A DNA stretch of 64,000 nt from contig BRXU01000005.1 in NCBI GenBank assembly GCA_030267565.1, forward strand, positions 4,963,501-5,027,500, read 5' to 3'. Shown piece by piece: positions 56,329 through 64,000 of this stretch. Position numbers and translations under genes: made by a program. The number at the start of each line of letters is the position of its first letter. The stretch's first letter is position 1. Source of the DNA: Pleodorina starrii (lineage: Eukaryota; Chlorophyta; Chlorophyceae; Chlamydomonadales; Volvocaceae). Below the pieces are notes generated by a model. The model made no database searches, was not told where the DNA came from, and was given only the letters and a program-made list of their open reading frames with translations.

Positions 56329-59300
56329 ATGGACGAGCCATCAACGTCATACTCAGCCCTCCCGACGTCTTCCTGGCCCATGGAGCCGTGGAGTCATAAG
56401 TCGTTCCCCGCCATGCGGCGTTTTATCGACTCTCAAATCATGTTGGCGTGCAGGCGCCCAGGCTGGGCTCACGGTACGAGCATTACCATCGCGACGTCAG
56501 AACCACCCTGATCGCCAAGGCCACCGAGTGGCTGCGGAGCAAGCCCGGCCGAGCCGGGGCAACTCTCTACGGCCACCACCTCGCAGAATACTACCTGGAG
56601 CTGTTGCAGCTTCATTTCGAGCCCGAGAAGAAGGCTGACTACAGGCAGCGCTACGCTCGTCTGGTGCAGGGCAACGTGGCGCCCACGGCATACCTGCAGG
56701 AGGCGCTCACTTTCAAGCCCTACCTGGGCATCAGCGACTTCGAGTTTTCGACCAACTGGGTGCAGCGGCTGGACCCGACTGTCAACGAGCGGGTGCTATC
56801 CAAGTGGGGCCTAGTCCCGCACGACGAGTGGTTCCCGCACCTGAGTGCGATTGCCACCGATGCAGAGGTGGCGTGGAACAACCAGCGGTTTGCAGCAGCC
56901 TCCGCTGTCTCCACGCAGCCGGCTGTGGCGCCGACAACCGGCCCACCCCCATCGTCGTCGGCGGCAGCGGCTCAGCCGTCCAAATCAGCACGGCCCAGCA
57001 GCAGCACCAGCACGTCCCAGGGGCCCAGCACTGGCTCCAGCAAGTCATCGCGCGCCAAGTACTGGTGCAGCAAGCACGGCTGGAACGCCAGCCACATCAC
57101 CGAAGAGTGCAAGCACGGTCAAGCCGTGCTAGCCTCCACGGGTGCATCGCACAGCGTGGATCAGCTCAAGGGATTGTTCGAGCAGTTCCTGGCCATGAGT
57201 GGCTATGCGCCTGCAGGAGCTGCTGCTGTCACCCCTCCGGCGCCCGCCACCAAGTGGCAGACGGACCACGCTATGCGCCCGGGGCAGCAGCAGTCCCCTC
57301 AGCAGTCAGCGTAGCTCAATTGGAAGAGCACTCGCTTGGCAATTCGATGGTCATGGGTTCGATCCCATGCTTGGTCGGATTGTCAATGGGTAGATGTGGG
57401 TTCGAATCCCACCGCTGACCCCCTCGCAGTTGGCCAGGGTGTAGAAGGTTGGATGGCAGCTAACCAACCGGTGTCGTTGGCGGGGGCAGTTGACGAAGAC
57501 GGTAGATGTAGTTAGTCGGAGCTACTGGGCGGGACCGTACCCCTGGGAGGAGGAAGCCTACCACTCACGACGAAGGCGGTAGCTACGAGCATCAAGGTTC
57601 CCGAGGTGGAGCTCCGGAGCTGGAGATGGAGTCGAAGGCCAAGTTCGAAGAATGAGCGGGCAATTCCCAGGCTACCCAGTAGTCGGTACTAGCGAGGTGG
57701 CTGCTGAGGTGTGATCAGGAGGGCCAGGCTCCGGCTAGTAGCACTAACTGGCCGTGTTCCCCAGCGATAATGGGGCGAGGAGAACGACTGCGTTAGTGTC
57801 GTGGATCGTCGTACAGGTGTCGTGCGGATTGGACCACAACTGGTGGCGGCTGGTCGGCTCGCTATATAAAGCAAATGCCAGAGTCCCGGCGGCAGGCCCC
57901 CGTCCCCTTAAACCATGCCAGAGCGTGCTCGGTGTAACAATAATAACAGTCCCCTCAGCAGCAGCAAGGCGCAGGCGGAGGTGCAGGTGAGCAGCACAAT
58001 CGCTGCGACTACTGCTCACGGCTCCACGGGGGCGTGTGCTTCATCCGCAACCCAGAACTGGCGCCGCCCAACTACCGAGCACCGTCAGGCGTCCTACAGG
58101 CGGCATTTCACAACAACATGCAGGCCTACAGGGCGAAGCAGGCGGCCCAGCCCGCACAGCACGCCCAGCCGGCCCAGCAGGTGCAGCAGCCTGCAGTGGC
58201 GGCGACGGCGCAGGTCTACGACAACTACAGTGAGGAGATATACGCGCCGGGGTACCCGGCGCTGATCACGTGCCACGAGGCGATCTGCTGTGAGCAGCAG
58301 GCGACCGGCGGCATGAGCCTCAAGGGCTTGGGAGCCGCTTGCGCCACGCTCAAGCAGCAGCAGGTGCCGGTCACTTTCACGCCGGCACCCATCCCGGATA
58401 TCGAGTTCAGTGCACCCAAGGTGCAGCGGAAGCCTGTGCCTGCAACCGAAGGCGGCAGCAACAGGCTGACTGGCACGTTCACGTTGGAGATCCCCTTCAC
58501 GCTGGACCACGGCCGAGATTTTGCCGACCAGTTGCGGACCAAGATGCTCTCCGTGCTTGGCCTGTCCGCGGACTCGTGTGCAGTGCAGCCGCCCGACTCA
58601 GCCGCCCGCGAGCACCTCAAGGCCCAGCTGCAGCCTGCCGCCCAGCAGGCGCACCCAGCATTCGTGAACTGCTCCAGCTTCTGCTCGGCTACCGACGCAG
58701 AGCTGGGGGGGGGATGCAACAGCAGCAGCTCATCATCGCAGCACAGCGAGTCGCCCTGCTTCACGGGCGCTCCGTCGCCCGGTTTCTTTTCGGAGCTCAA
58801 GGCTCCAAGCATCAGCGCCAGCTCGGCTGCGGACAGCGCCAGCGTGGCCCACGGCAGCGAGTCGCCCTGCTTCACGGGCGCTCCATCGCCCGGTTTCTTT
58901 TCGGAGCTCAAGGCTCCAAGCGGCAGCGGCAATCAGGCGCCCAGCGGACTCCTTAGTCGCCTGGCCAGGCCAGTCGTCTGGGCCAACAGCAAGGTGCTCA
59001 AGGGGGCTGAGGTGCTCTACGGACAGCTCAACAAGACTGAGCCCGTGTACTGCGAGCCCGGGCACCCAAGGTGCGAGGGCAAGCGCAAGAAGCACGTCAT
59101 CCGGCCGCCGGCCATCATTGTGGGCACCAAGAGCACTTGGTCAGCCACACTTTTGCTCATCCTCGTCGCAGCCCTTCTGGTCATGTTCTCTGCGAGTGTC
59201 GGAGCCACGGGCGGCTCGCGCTGCAGGGAGGCAGGGCTCCAGGCCATGCGCCAGCTCGAGGCGGTTGGTGCCGCCCTGAAGTGCACGAACATCGGGTTTG

Positions 59301-59875
59301 CGCGGGTGTGGCCCGGCTTGCCTCCCCAGCACCGCACGGAACAAGCCAGCACGCTAGCTGCAGTCGACAGCTACTCCTTTGGCGGTCATATGGCGGCAAC
59401 CACCACCGAGGGTGCTGTGCTCGCCGAGGTGCTGGATCTCGGCAGCTCACTCAGTGTCTTTGCGCCCGTGGGACTCAGTGAGCAGACCGCGGGATGGGTA
59501 CGACAGCAGGGCTGCATCCTGCGCCGCGGTGCACCTGGGGCCGGCCCAGCCGCCCTGACCATGGAGGGGTTGGCTCGTGCTAGTGAGAACGGGGTGAATA
59601 CGGGGGTAATAGTTGTAGAGAATGTGGCCTCTGACGTGGGGTCGGTGCTTGAAGTGGCCGCAGCGCACGCCCGTGAGGCGGCAGTGGCGCGCGTCCCGCG
59701 TGATTATCTGTGGAGTGCAGGAGAGGTCCGCATGCGCTGGCTCCGAGCCCGGCAGGCTGAAAGGCGGTTGCTGATAGTGCCGTGCGCCACCTGCATTTGG
59801 TTGGTGCTGTTGGCCGGCGGCAAGCGCCGCCACGGGTTCATCAGGTGCACCGTCGCGCCCATGCTCGTCTTCTGA
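56329..59875 (+). pseudogene. Gag-like polyprotein ORF of the retroelement, split by a SINE and a frameshift
   Basis: An ATG at 56329 opens about 40 codons (MDEPSTSYSALPTSSWPMEP ... MRRFIDSQIMLA). Near 56447 the frame shifts into a long gag-like ORF (QAPRLGSRYEHYHRDVRTTL, YYLELLQLHFEPEKKADYRQ). It has a zinc-knuckle-like WCSKHGWNASHITEECKH near 57063-57117 and reaches 57305. After the SINE it continues in the same frame from 57962 with a second Cys/His motif (RCDYCSRLHGGVCF) and 637 codons to TGA at 59873-59875. This part holds a 111-bp duplication (SESPCFTGAPSPGFFSELKA twice, 58744 and 58855) and one hydrophobic segment (ATLLLILVAALLVMFSASVG, about 59148-59207), unusual for Gag. No enzyme motif is seen. 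Confidence 0.75.
57306..57946 (+). mobile_element. tRNA-derived SINE, 641 bp, inserted in the retroelement ORF
   Basis: Flanked by a perfect 15-bp target duplication cagtcccctcagcag (57291-57305 and 57947-57961). The 5' end is a tRNA-like head with an A box (tagctcaattgg, 57312-57323), two B boxes (gggttcgatccc at 57355-57366; gggttcgaatccc at 57398-57410) and an acceptor-like pairing of tcagcg (57306-57311) with cgctga (57413-57418). A 500-bp body unrelated to tRNA follows, ending in aacaataataa. These are the marks of a Pol III SINE moved by a LINE. Volvocine algae are known to carry tRNA-related SINEs. Confidence 0.9.
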
Positions 59876-59971
59876 GGAACTTCCCTCTTGTTCTGTTTGT
59901 GCATTAGTTGCTACCGTACATCTCATGCCTGGCAACCATCACTCGCCCAGCGGCTTCGTGCTGGGGGGGGG

Positions 59972-60563
59972 AGTGCCAGTTAACCACATCAGCTGGTCAG
60001 CAGAACCTTAGCTGGCGTGACAGCTGTCACGCTATCTCGTGTGACTGCCACGGAGCGTGGCGAGTACTACTAACTGTCAAGTTTCCGTTGGAAGCCGTTG
60101 TTCCTCGGCCCTTCGGGTCAGGTTCAGTAACCGTTTGAGTGCAGCGATTGAGTCTTCGTCACTTGTTAATATTACATTTGTTTGTTGCATATGTTTGGAG
60201 CCCTTGCCAAGTTTGGTTTCAGACGGTTTCAGACGGTGCGGGCTCCCCTGGAGTTAACCTAACTGAATCGCTTGGGCTGGTGATAAAACCCGGCGATTGT
60301 GCGAGACAAGTTATCTGTGTCTCACACTTTGAGGTAATAAAGACTCTAAGTAGCAAATATTCGCAGATCCGCGATAGGCAGACCGCGTGACGCAGTCCTA
60401 CTTTATTTGTATGTCAGTTTCAGTGATCCGTTCTCCGAGGAGAACTCCCGTGCCCAGGTCGCCCTAGGAGGGAGCAGCTTAGCTCGCCTCCCGAAGGCGC
60501 GTGCTTTCCGCCTAGTGCCAGTTAACCACATCAGCTGGTCAGCAGAACCTTAGCTGGCGTGAC
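59972..60563 (+). repeat. B1-A2-B2 block of the split-repeat retroelement
   Basis: B1 (59972-60021, agtgccagttaaccac...ggcgtgac), four bases agct, A2 (60026-60512), one base, then B2 (60514-60563), a copy of B1. The B1/A2 junction is palindromic (gcgtgacagctgtcacgc). A run of nine G lies just before B1. Confidence 0.93.
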
Positions 60564-61323
60564 AACCACTTAGGGCACAATTGGGGCGAGGAAGCGGCGG
60601 CGGGTAACATCGACACTAGGGTTAGACGGTACTCGGCGTGCAGGCTTAACGTTGAGGCGCTGATGGACACCCTCGGAGGTCGTGTCAACGACGATTGGGG
60701 CAGTGACAGGTTGGCTGTTGATCCGGGCGCTTTTATTTCGGACGGCAGGAAGCCCGGTGTCAAGATGTGCCGTTACAAGCACTGGATGGGGCTCCCGAAG
60801 CAGTTCGAGGGGTACATCCCTTCGGCGCACCACCGCTCCTTACTTCGTTTTCGTCTGTGTGTGTCTGACTTGGCGATTAATAGCGAGAGCAGTAGGTCTA
60901 GGGAGCTACGTGTGTGCAAGGCGTGTCGCGCGAGCAGTGCTGTGGAGGATGAGAAACATTTTCTACTGGAATGCCCTGCGCTTGCGACCGCGCGGCAGAA
61001 GCTTTGGGATTTGGGTGTACCGTACGTACCCGTCAGTGCGTGTGTCAGCGATGTCATGCAAGTCGACGACCAGCGTGGTCTCGCGAGTTCTATTTTCGAG
61101 ATGTTCCGTTTACGGCGCGAATGTATCTTTTCGTATATGTTGCTTGGCGTCTATCGTACAAGTTTATTCCATGCGTTTGTGCTACTCCAGACCCTTGCTG
61201 TTCTTTTGCTTCTTTGGGTACTGTTTCTTTTGTCTTATTTTGCTTTTCTGCGTAGCTGAAGCGGCTCATGAGCCTCCGGGTTCGTTTGAGCCGTACGAGC
61301 TCGTTGAAGCTTGTAACATCATC

Positions 61324-61640
61324 CGACGACCCTAAATCCGTCCTGAGTTGGGCGGTTGGTCGTCCACCTCACACTCGTACCATTGGCGTCATCCATATCG
61401 GGTATAGCGATTCCAAGCGCAAATTACATCATTGTACTCGCAATTTTCAAACAACGACGTTCGCATTCAAGCGCTCGCAAAACGAGCTGCAGCGAACACT
61501 ATGTAATGTACTTCACATGCCACTATATAAACGCAGAAGTGTCACTGTGAAAGAGAAATATCGCAATAACAACATGCGTCCATTCCCGCATCAACCGGGT
61601 CCTGACCGCCCACATAGAAAGAATGGCGTGCTTTCAGCCG
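61324..61640. repeat. Left terminal inverted repeat
   Basis: Pairs with 63275-63588 in reverse complement. The outer 265 bp are nearly identical; the inner 40-50 bp show an indel. Confidence 0.9.
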
Positions 61641-62479
61641 TGGCACTGTCAGCCCTGGCAAGCCTCATAGTGCTGGTGTTTACAATGGTTATCGGTGGGA
61701 GTCAATCGGCCAGAGATCCAGCCAGCTTGACAGCAGCCATGAAGACCATCCGGGCTACAATTGAGGCTCTCGAGTATATTCCAGGTACAATCAGCTATGG
61801 GTGCACGCCCCGACCACCCCGCTCCCAGGCGGGCCGTCGTGGCGTGACTGAACAGCAAGTACCGCGGGCTCCGGGGGCAACCCCGGCGCGAGTGGGCGTC
61901 CACGCCGGTGTCGCCGGTGTCATGGCTGCTACCCCCAGCTCCCGCAACTCCCATGGGAACCGGCCCCGCCCCGCACGTGATGGAATCCGCGGCCGCCCAC
62001 GCCCAGCCCACCGTAAGCTCCTTAGCCCCGCCAGCCGGTGTTCCTGCCGCCCGCACCTCCCCCACTGTGGGCCCACGGCGGGACCCAGCACGGACCGAGC
62101 ATCACCGCAGCGGCGGCAGAGTTGGCGGATGCGGCCGGCCTGCTAGCTCCTCGGTAGCATATCATGTGCTGCCGCCCCGCCCCGAGCCCCCGGGCCCCAC
62201 CTCCTCTCCAGTGAGGCTGACCCCCGCCAGCGTCAACCCCGCCGGGGCTCCCGCTGACCTTGGCTTTCCCGGCATTTCCAGGAGTTACCGGTCCGTCGCT
62301 GCCTCGCCGGCCTCCGCCGCAAGCATCAGGCCAGGTCCCCTCACCCGGGTAGTCGATCCCCTGCCGTAGCCGGTGCAGGAAGCGGTTGTAGGGTCCTGCT
62401 CCAGGCCCCCAGGCTCCGGCGCCTGCTCTCCTGCCCTAGTCGTACCCATTTGCGGGGCAGATCTGTAGGCGCCGCACCC

Positions 62480-63170
62480 GCTCCCGTGTCTCCCCGCCCC
62501 TGCCGGTGCCGGCCCGGGTCCCAGCCTCGGGAGGTGGGATCCCCTGCATGCCCGACGGAATTCGGGTACAGTGCGTGGCTCAGCAAAGGGAGTGCCGGTG
62601 CCCCGTGCGGTTGCACCTGCCCCCCCTGTGTGCCCCACCGGCCCGTGACCATGCTAGCCGTCCCTATTCGGCCCGTGTTGGGTTCTTCGGTGTGCCGTGG
62701 GCCCCACCCCGTACCTCTCAACGCTGCTCGCCCATTCTCGGCGGTGCGGCGCGCCCCCCCCCCCGTTAGGCCCAATCTGGCACGTGATGCACCCTCGCTG
62801 ACCGACCCCCCTTGTGCCTGGCCCCACACGCGACGCGCCCCCTCCCTGCCGACCCATCGACGCGTGCCGTCCCTTCCCCTTTGCCATGCACCCACCGCCC
62901 GCGCCACGTGAAGCCCCCTCCCTTTGTGCCCGGTTCCACGCGGCGCACGCCCCTCCCTTGCAGGCCCCGCAGTGTGCAAAGCGCCTCTTTCCCCCTGGCT
63001 CGGTCCCGCGCGCGGTGCGCCCTCCCCGCGGCGCGCCCCCCCCTTTCCCCTTATATCTGGTCACGCGCGCGATGCATCCCGCCTGGCCGACCCCGCGGCG
63101 CGGCCGCTTCCCGTTTCGCCTTGTACCCGGTCCCGTGCCCGCTGCGCACAGCCGGGCCTTCAGGCAATGC
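62480..63170. repeat. Degenerate C-rich tandem repeats in the transposon interior
   Basis: Diverged units with a shared core such as ccctccctttgtgcccggt followed by cacgcgcgcggcgc recur every 35-70 bp. They keep several frames free of stops on both strands, so the long ORFs there are not taken as genes. Confidence 0.65.
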
Positions 63171-63274
63171 GGAGACGCACGCGTAGATGGAATTTCCAAT
63201 TTAACAGCGCCATTATTGCCGGTGTTATCAAAGAGTGTTTTTGGGAAAGAGACTTGGGTCATGGTGGGCACGGC

Positions 63275-63588
63275 TGGAACTGGCTGGAAGCACGCTATGC
63301 TTCCTATGTGGGCGGTGTTTGCGCGGGAATGGACGCATGCTGTTATTGCGATATTTCTCTTTCACAGTGACACTTCTGCGTTTATATAGTGGCGTGTGAA
63401 GTACATTACATAGTGTTCGCTGCAGCTCGTTCTGCGAGCGCTTGAATGCGAACGTCGTTGTTTGAAAATTGCGAGTACTATGATGTAATTTGCGCTTGGA
63501 ATCGCTATACCCGATATGGATGACGCCAATGGTACGAGTGTGAGGTGGACGACCAACCGCCCAACTCAGGACGGATTTAGGGTCGTCG
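63275..63588. repeat. Right terminal inverted repeat
   Basis: Reverse complement of 61324-61640, ending ...aaatccgtcctg.../...gggtcgtcg next to the aacatcatc duplication. Confidence 0.9.
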
Positions 63589-63605
63589 AACATCATCATC
63601 ATCAT

Positions 63606-64000
63606 GCCACAAGTAAGGGCTGGCGCGGTCCCGGGTTTGGCTCAGTGTTTTTGCGGGGCTTTGTTGTGGGGCTTTGTCGTGGGGCTTTGTCTGATCGATG
63701 CGACGACTTCATTGCACCCGAGCGTCGTTCATGCACCGCATCTTCGGGTTACGTCGACGTTCGTGCAGCGGGAGATCAGCCGTGTCAGTTACAGGCGTAA
63801 CCTAGCGCCATCCGCATAGAGGCCACTCACTCGGTTCATATCGCCCGGCAGGCGTCCGGGGCCCAAGTGTCCCCACGGGGGCGGAGGCCTTTCACCAAAC
63901 AGCAGCGGGCACGCATCTTGCCAACGTGCATAGGCTCCTCTCCTTCTCCGCGTGCGTGGCAGGCACAGTGCGCTCACGGTGTTGCATGTCACGGTGGCCG
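63606..64000. other. Right edge; no gene recognised
   Basis: After the (CAT)n tail of the LINE comes host sequence with three copies of about 15 bp (ggggctttgtygtgg, 63655-63700). No exon or element is recognised up to the window end. Confidence 0.5.

Larger units (their letters stand above)
55513..60564 (+). mobile_element. Non-autonomous retroelement with split direct repeats (PAT/Kangaroo-like)
   Basis: Layout A1 (about 55514-56000), internal region, B1 (59972-60021), A2 (about 60026-60512), B2 (60514-60563). A1 and A2 are both 487 bp with roughly ten differences; B1 and B2 are 50 bp. The termini are TGTCACGC and GCGTGACA, and ACCA stands on both sides (55509-55512, 60565-60568). Removing the element restores the LINE frame (L-N-H-L-G-H-N-W). 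The A1-ORF-B1-A2-B2 order is known from PAT/DIRS elements and from Kangaroo of Volvox. TG...CA ends, a 4-5 bp target duplication and a G-run polypurine tract before B1 would also suit a rearranged LTR element. No reverse transcriptase, RNase H or tyrosine recombinase is present. Confidence 0.85.
61324..63588. mobile_element. DNA transposon with about 300-bp terminal inverted repeats, Mutator-like, non-autonomous
   Basis: The left end (61324 to about 61640, cgacgaccctaaatccgtcc...) is the reverse complement of the right end (about 63275-63588) with only a few differences over the outer 265 bp. A 9-bp duplication aacatcatc flanks it (61315-61323, 63589-63597), although the (CAT)n context makes its exact length uncertain. 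Long terminal repeats and a 9-bp duplication are typical of MULEs. No transposase ORF is present. The interior begins with an ORF containing a hydrophobic helix (ALSALASLIVLVFTMVIGG, about 61647-61703) and then becomes very C-rich. Confidence 0.88.
53984..63605 (+). mobile_element. Decayed, 5'-truncated LINE (non-LTR retrotransposon) carrying later insertions
   Basis: Reverse-transcriptase motifs appear in order on the plus strand: LKSLRNRKSPGLELAPAECY, VSVVTPLHKKGDAHDPSNYRG, QGGFRAKRGTIHNLFLVRHL, CQIDFGKTFDRVNRDLLW, SSQGLKKGCPMSPTLS, FGLTVNAKKCELLLF, YLGLHFGP. The reading frame changes at about 54302, 54690 and 54965. The catalytic YADD/FADD block between GCPMSPTLS and FGLTVN is missing. The ORF resumes after an insert at 60569 (GHNWGEEAAAGNIDTRVRRY), with a CCHC-like C-terminus (CKACRASSAVEDEKHFLLEC) and stop at 61257-61259. 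The 3' end is a (CAT)n tail (61315-61323 and 63589-63605) split by another element. No endonuclease domain is seen, so it is 5'-truncated and dead. Confidence 0.9.

Noticed and set aside
57306..57420. Functional tRNA gene
   Set aside because: A and B boxes are present, but there is no proper anticodon stem, there are two T arms, and the segment is the head of an inserted SINE with a target duplication.
55513..60564. Ordinary LTR retrotransposon with two identical LTRs
   Set aside because: The 5' repeat lacks the 50-bp B part and a separate B copy stands before the 3' A repeat; the split arrangement fits PAT/Kangaroo better, though the LTR reading is kept as an alternative.
61268..62146. 292-codon plus-strand ORF
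   Set aside because: It starts in LINE sequence, crosses the terminal inverted repeat and ends in C-rich repeats; not a coherent gene, although the part with a membrane helix is noted.
62341..63271. Long overlapping ORFs on both strands
   Set aside because: Open frames arise from degenerate C-rich tandem repeats with few stop-forming bases.

Overview
This 64 kb window is nuclear DNA of a eukaryote, most likely a colonial volvocine green alga (the Volvox/Gonium/Chlamydomonas group). The genes are broken by many short introns with GTGAGT/GTAAGT-type donors and CAG acceptors. Coding exons are GC-rich while introns and spacers are more mixed and full of mini- and microsatellites. The gene set fits: an algal pyruvate:ferredoxin oxidoreductase, a plant-like DNA ligase IV, an ankyrin protein of the volvocine type, a SAND/VARL-like regulator with glutamine-rich tracts, and a Kangaroo/PAT-like retroelement layout.

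Layout, left to right. (1) 416-8757, minus: pyruvate:ferredoxin oxidoreductase, 12 exons recovered with matching intron phases. Its C-terminus lies beyond the left edge, and a likely N-terminal exon sits at 9287-9422. One intron holds five 137-bp tandem repeats. (2) 11494-12948, plus: three-exon gene of unknown function (293 aa). (3) 14906-17189, plus: two-exon ankyrin-type protein (523 aa). (4) 19142-33828, minus: DNA ligase IV in about 23 exons, roughly 2,140 aa because of very long low-complexity parts in and after BRCT2. It has one apparent frameshift in a run of eight G. (5) 33829-36472: spacer with a decayed coding fragment and a large inverted duplication. (6) about 36473-42057, plus: six-exon putative regulator with a SAND/VARL-like domain, a glutamine-rich centre and a helical C-terminus; an intron carries a nearly perfect 136-bp hairpin. 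(7) 45126-52263, minus: eleven-exon secreted beta-propeller protein (454 aa), complete in frame.

(8) 53984-63605 is a stack of mobile elements. A dead LINE (plus strand) is split by a 5.05 kb retroelement with split direct repeats (A1 - ORF - B1 A2 B2). The ORF of that element is itself split by a 641-bp tRNA-derived SINE with a 15-bp target duplication. The (CAT)n tail of the LINE is split by a 2.27 kb element with long terminal inverted repeats and a 9-bp target duplication (Mutator-like). Removing each insert restores the sequence it interrupts, so the order is clear: the LINE is older than the split-repeat element, which is older than the SINE; the terminal-inverted-repeat element also came after the LINE.

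The host genes do not form one pathway: fermentation/hydrogen metabolism (PFOR), DNA end-joining (LIG4), putative transcription control, and a secreted or extracellular-matrix-type protein. Exon borders were set by hand from splice sites, frame continuity and remembered family patterns. No database search was run.
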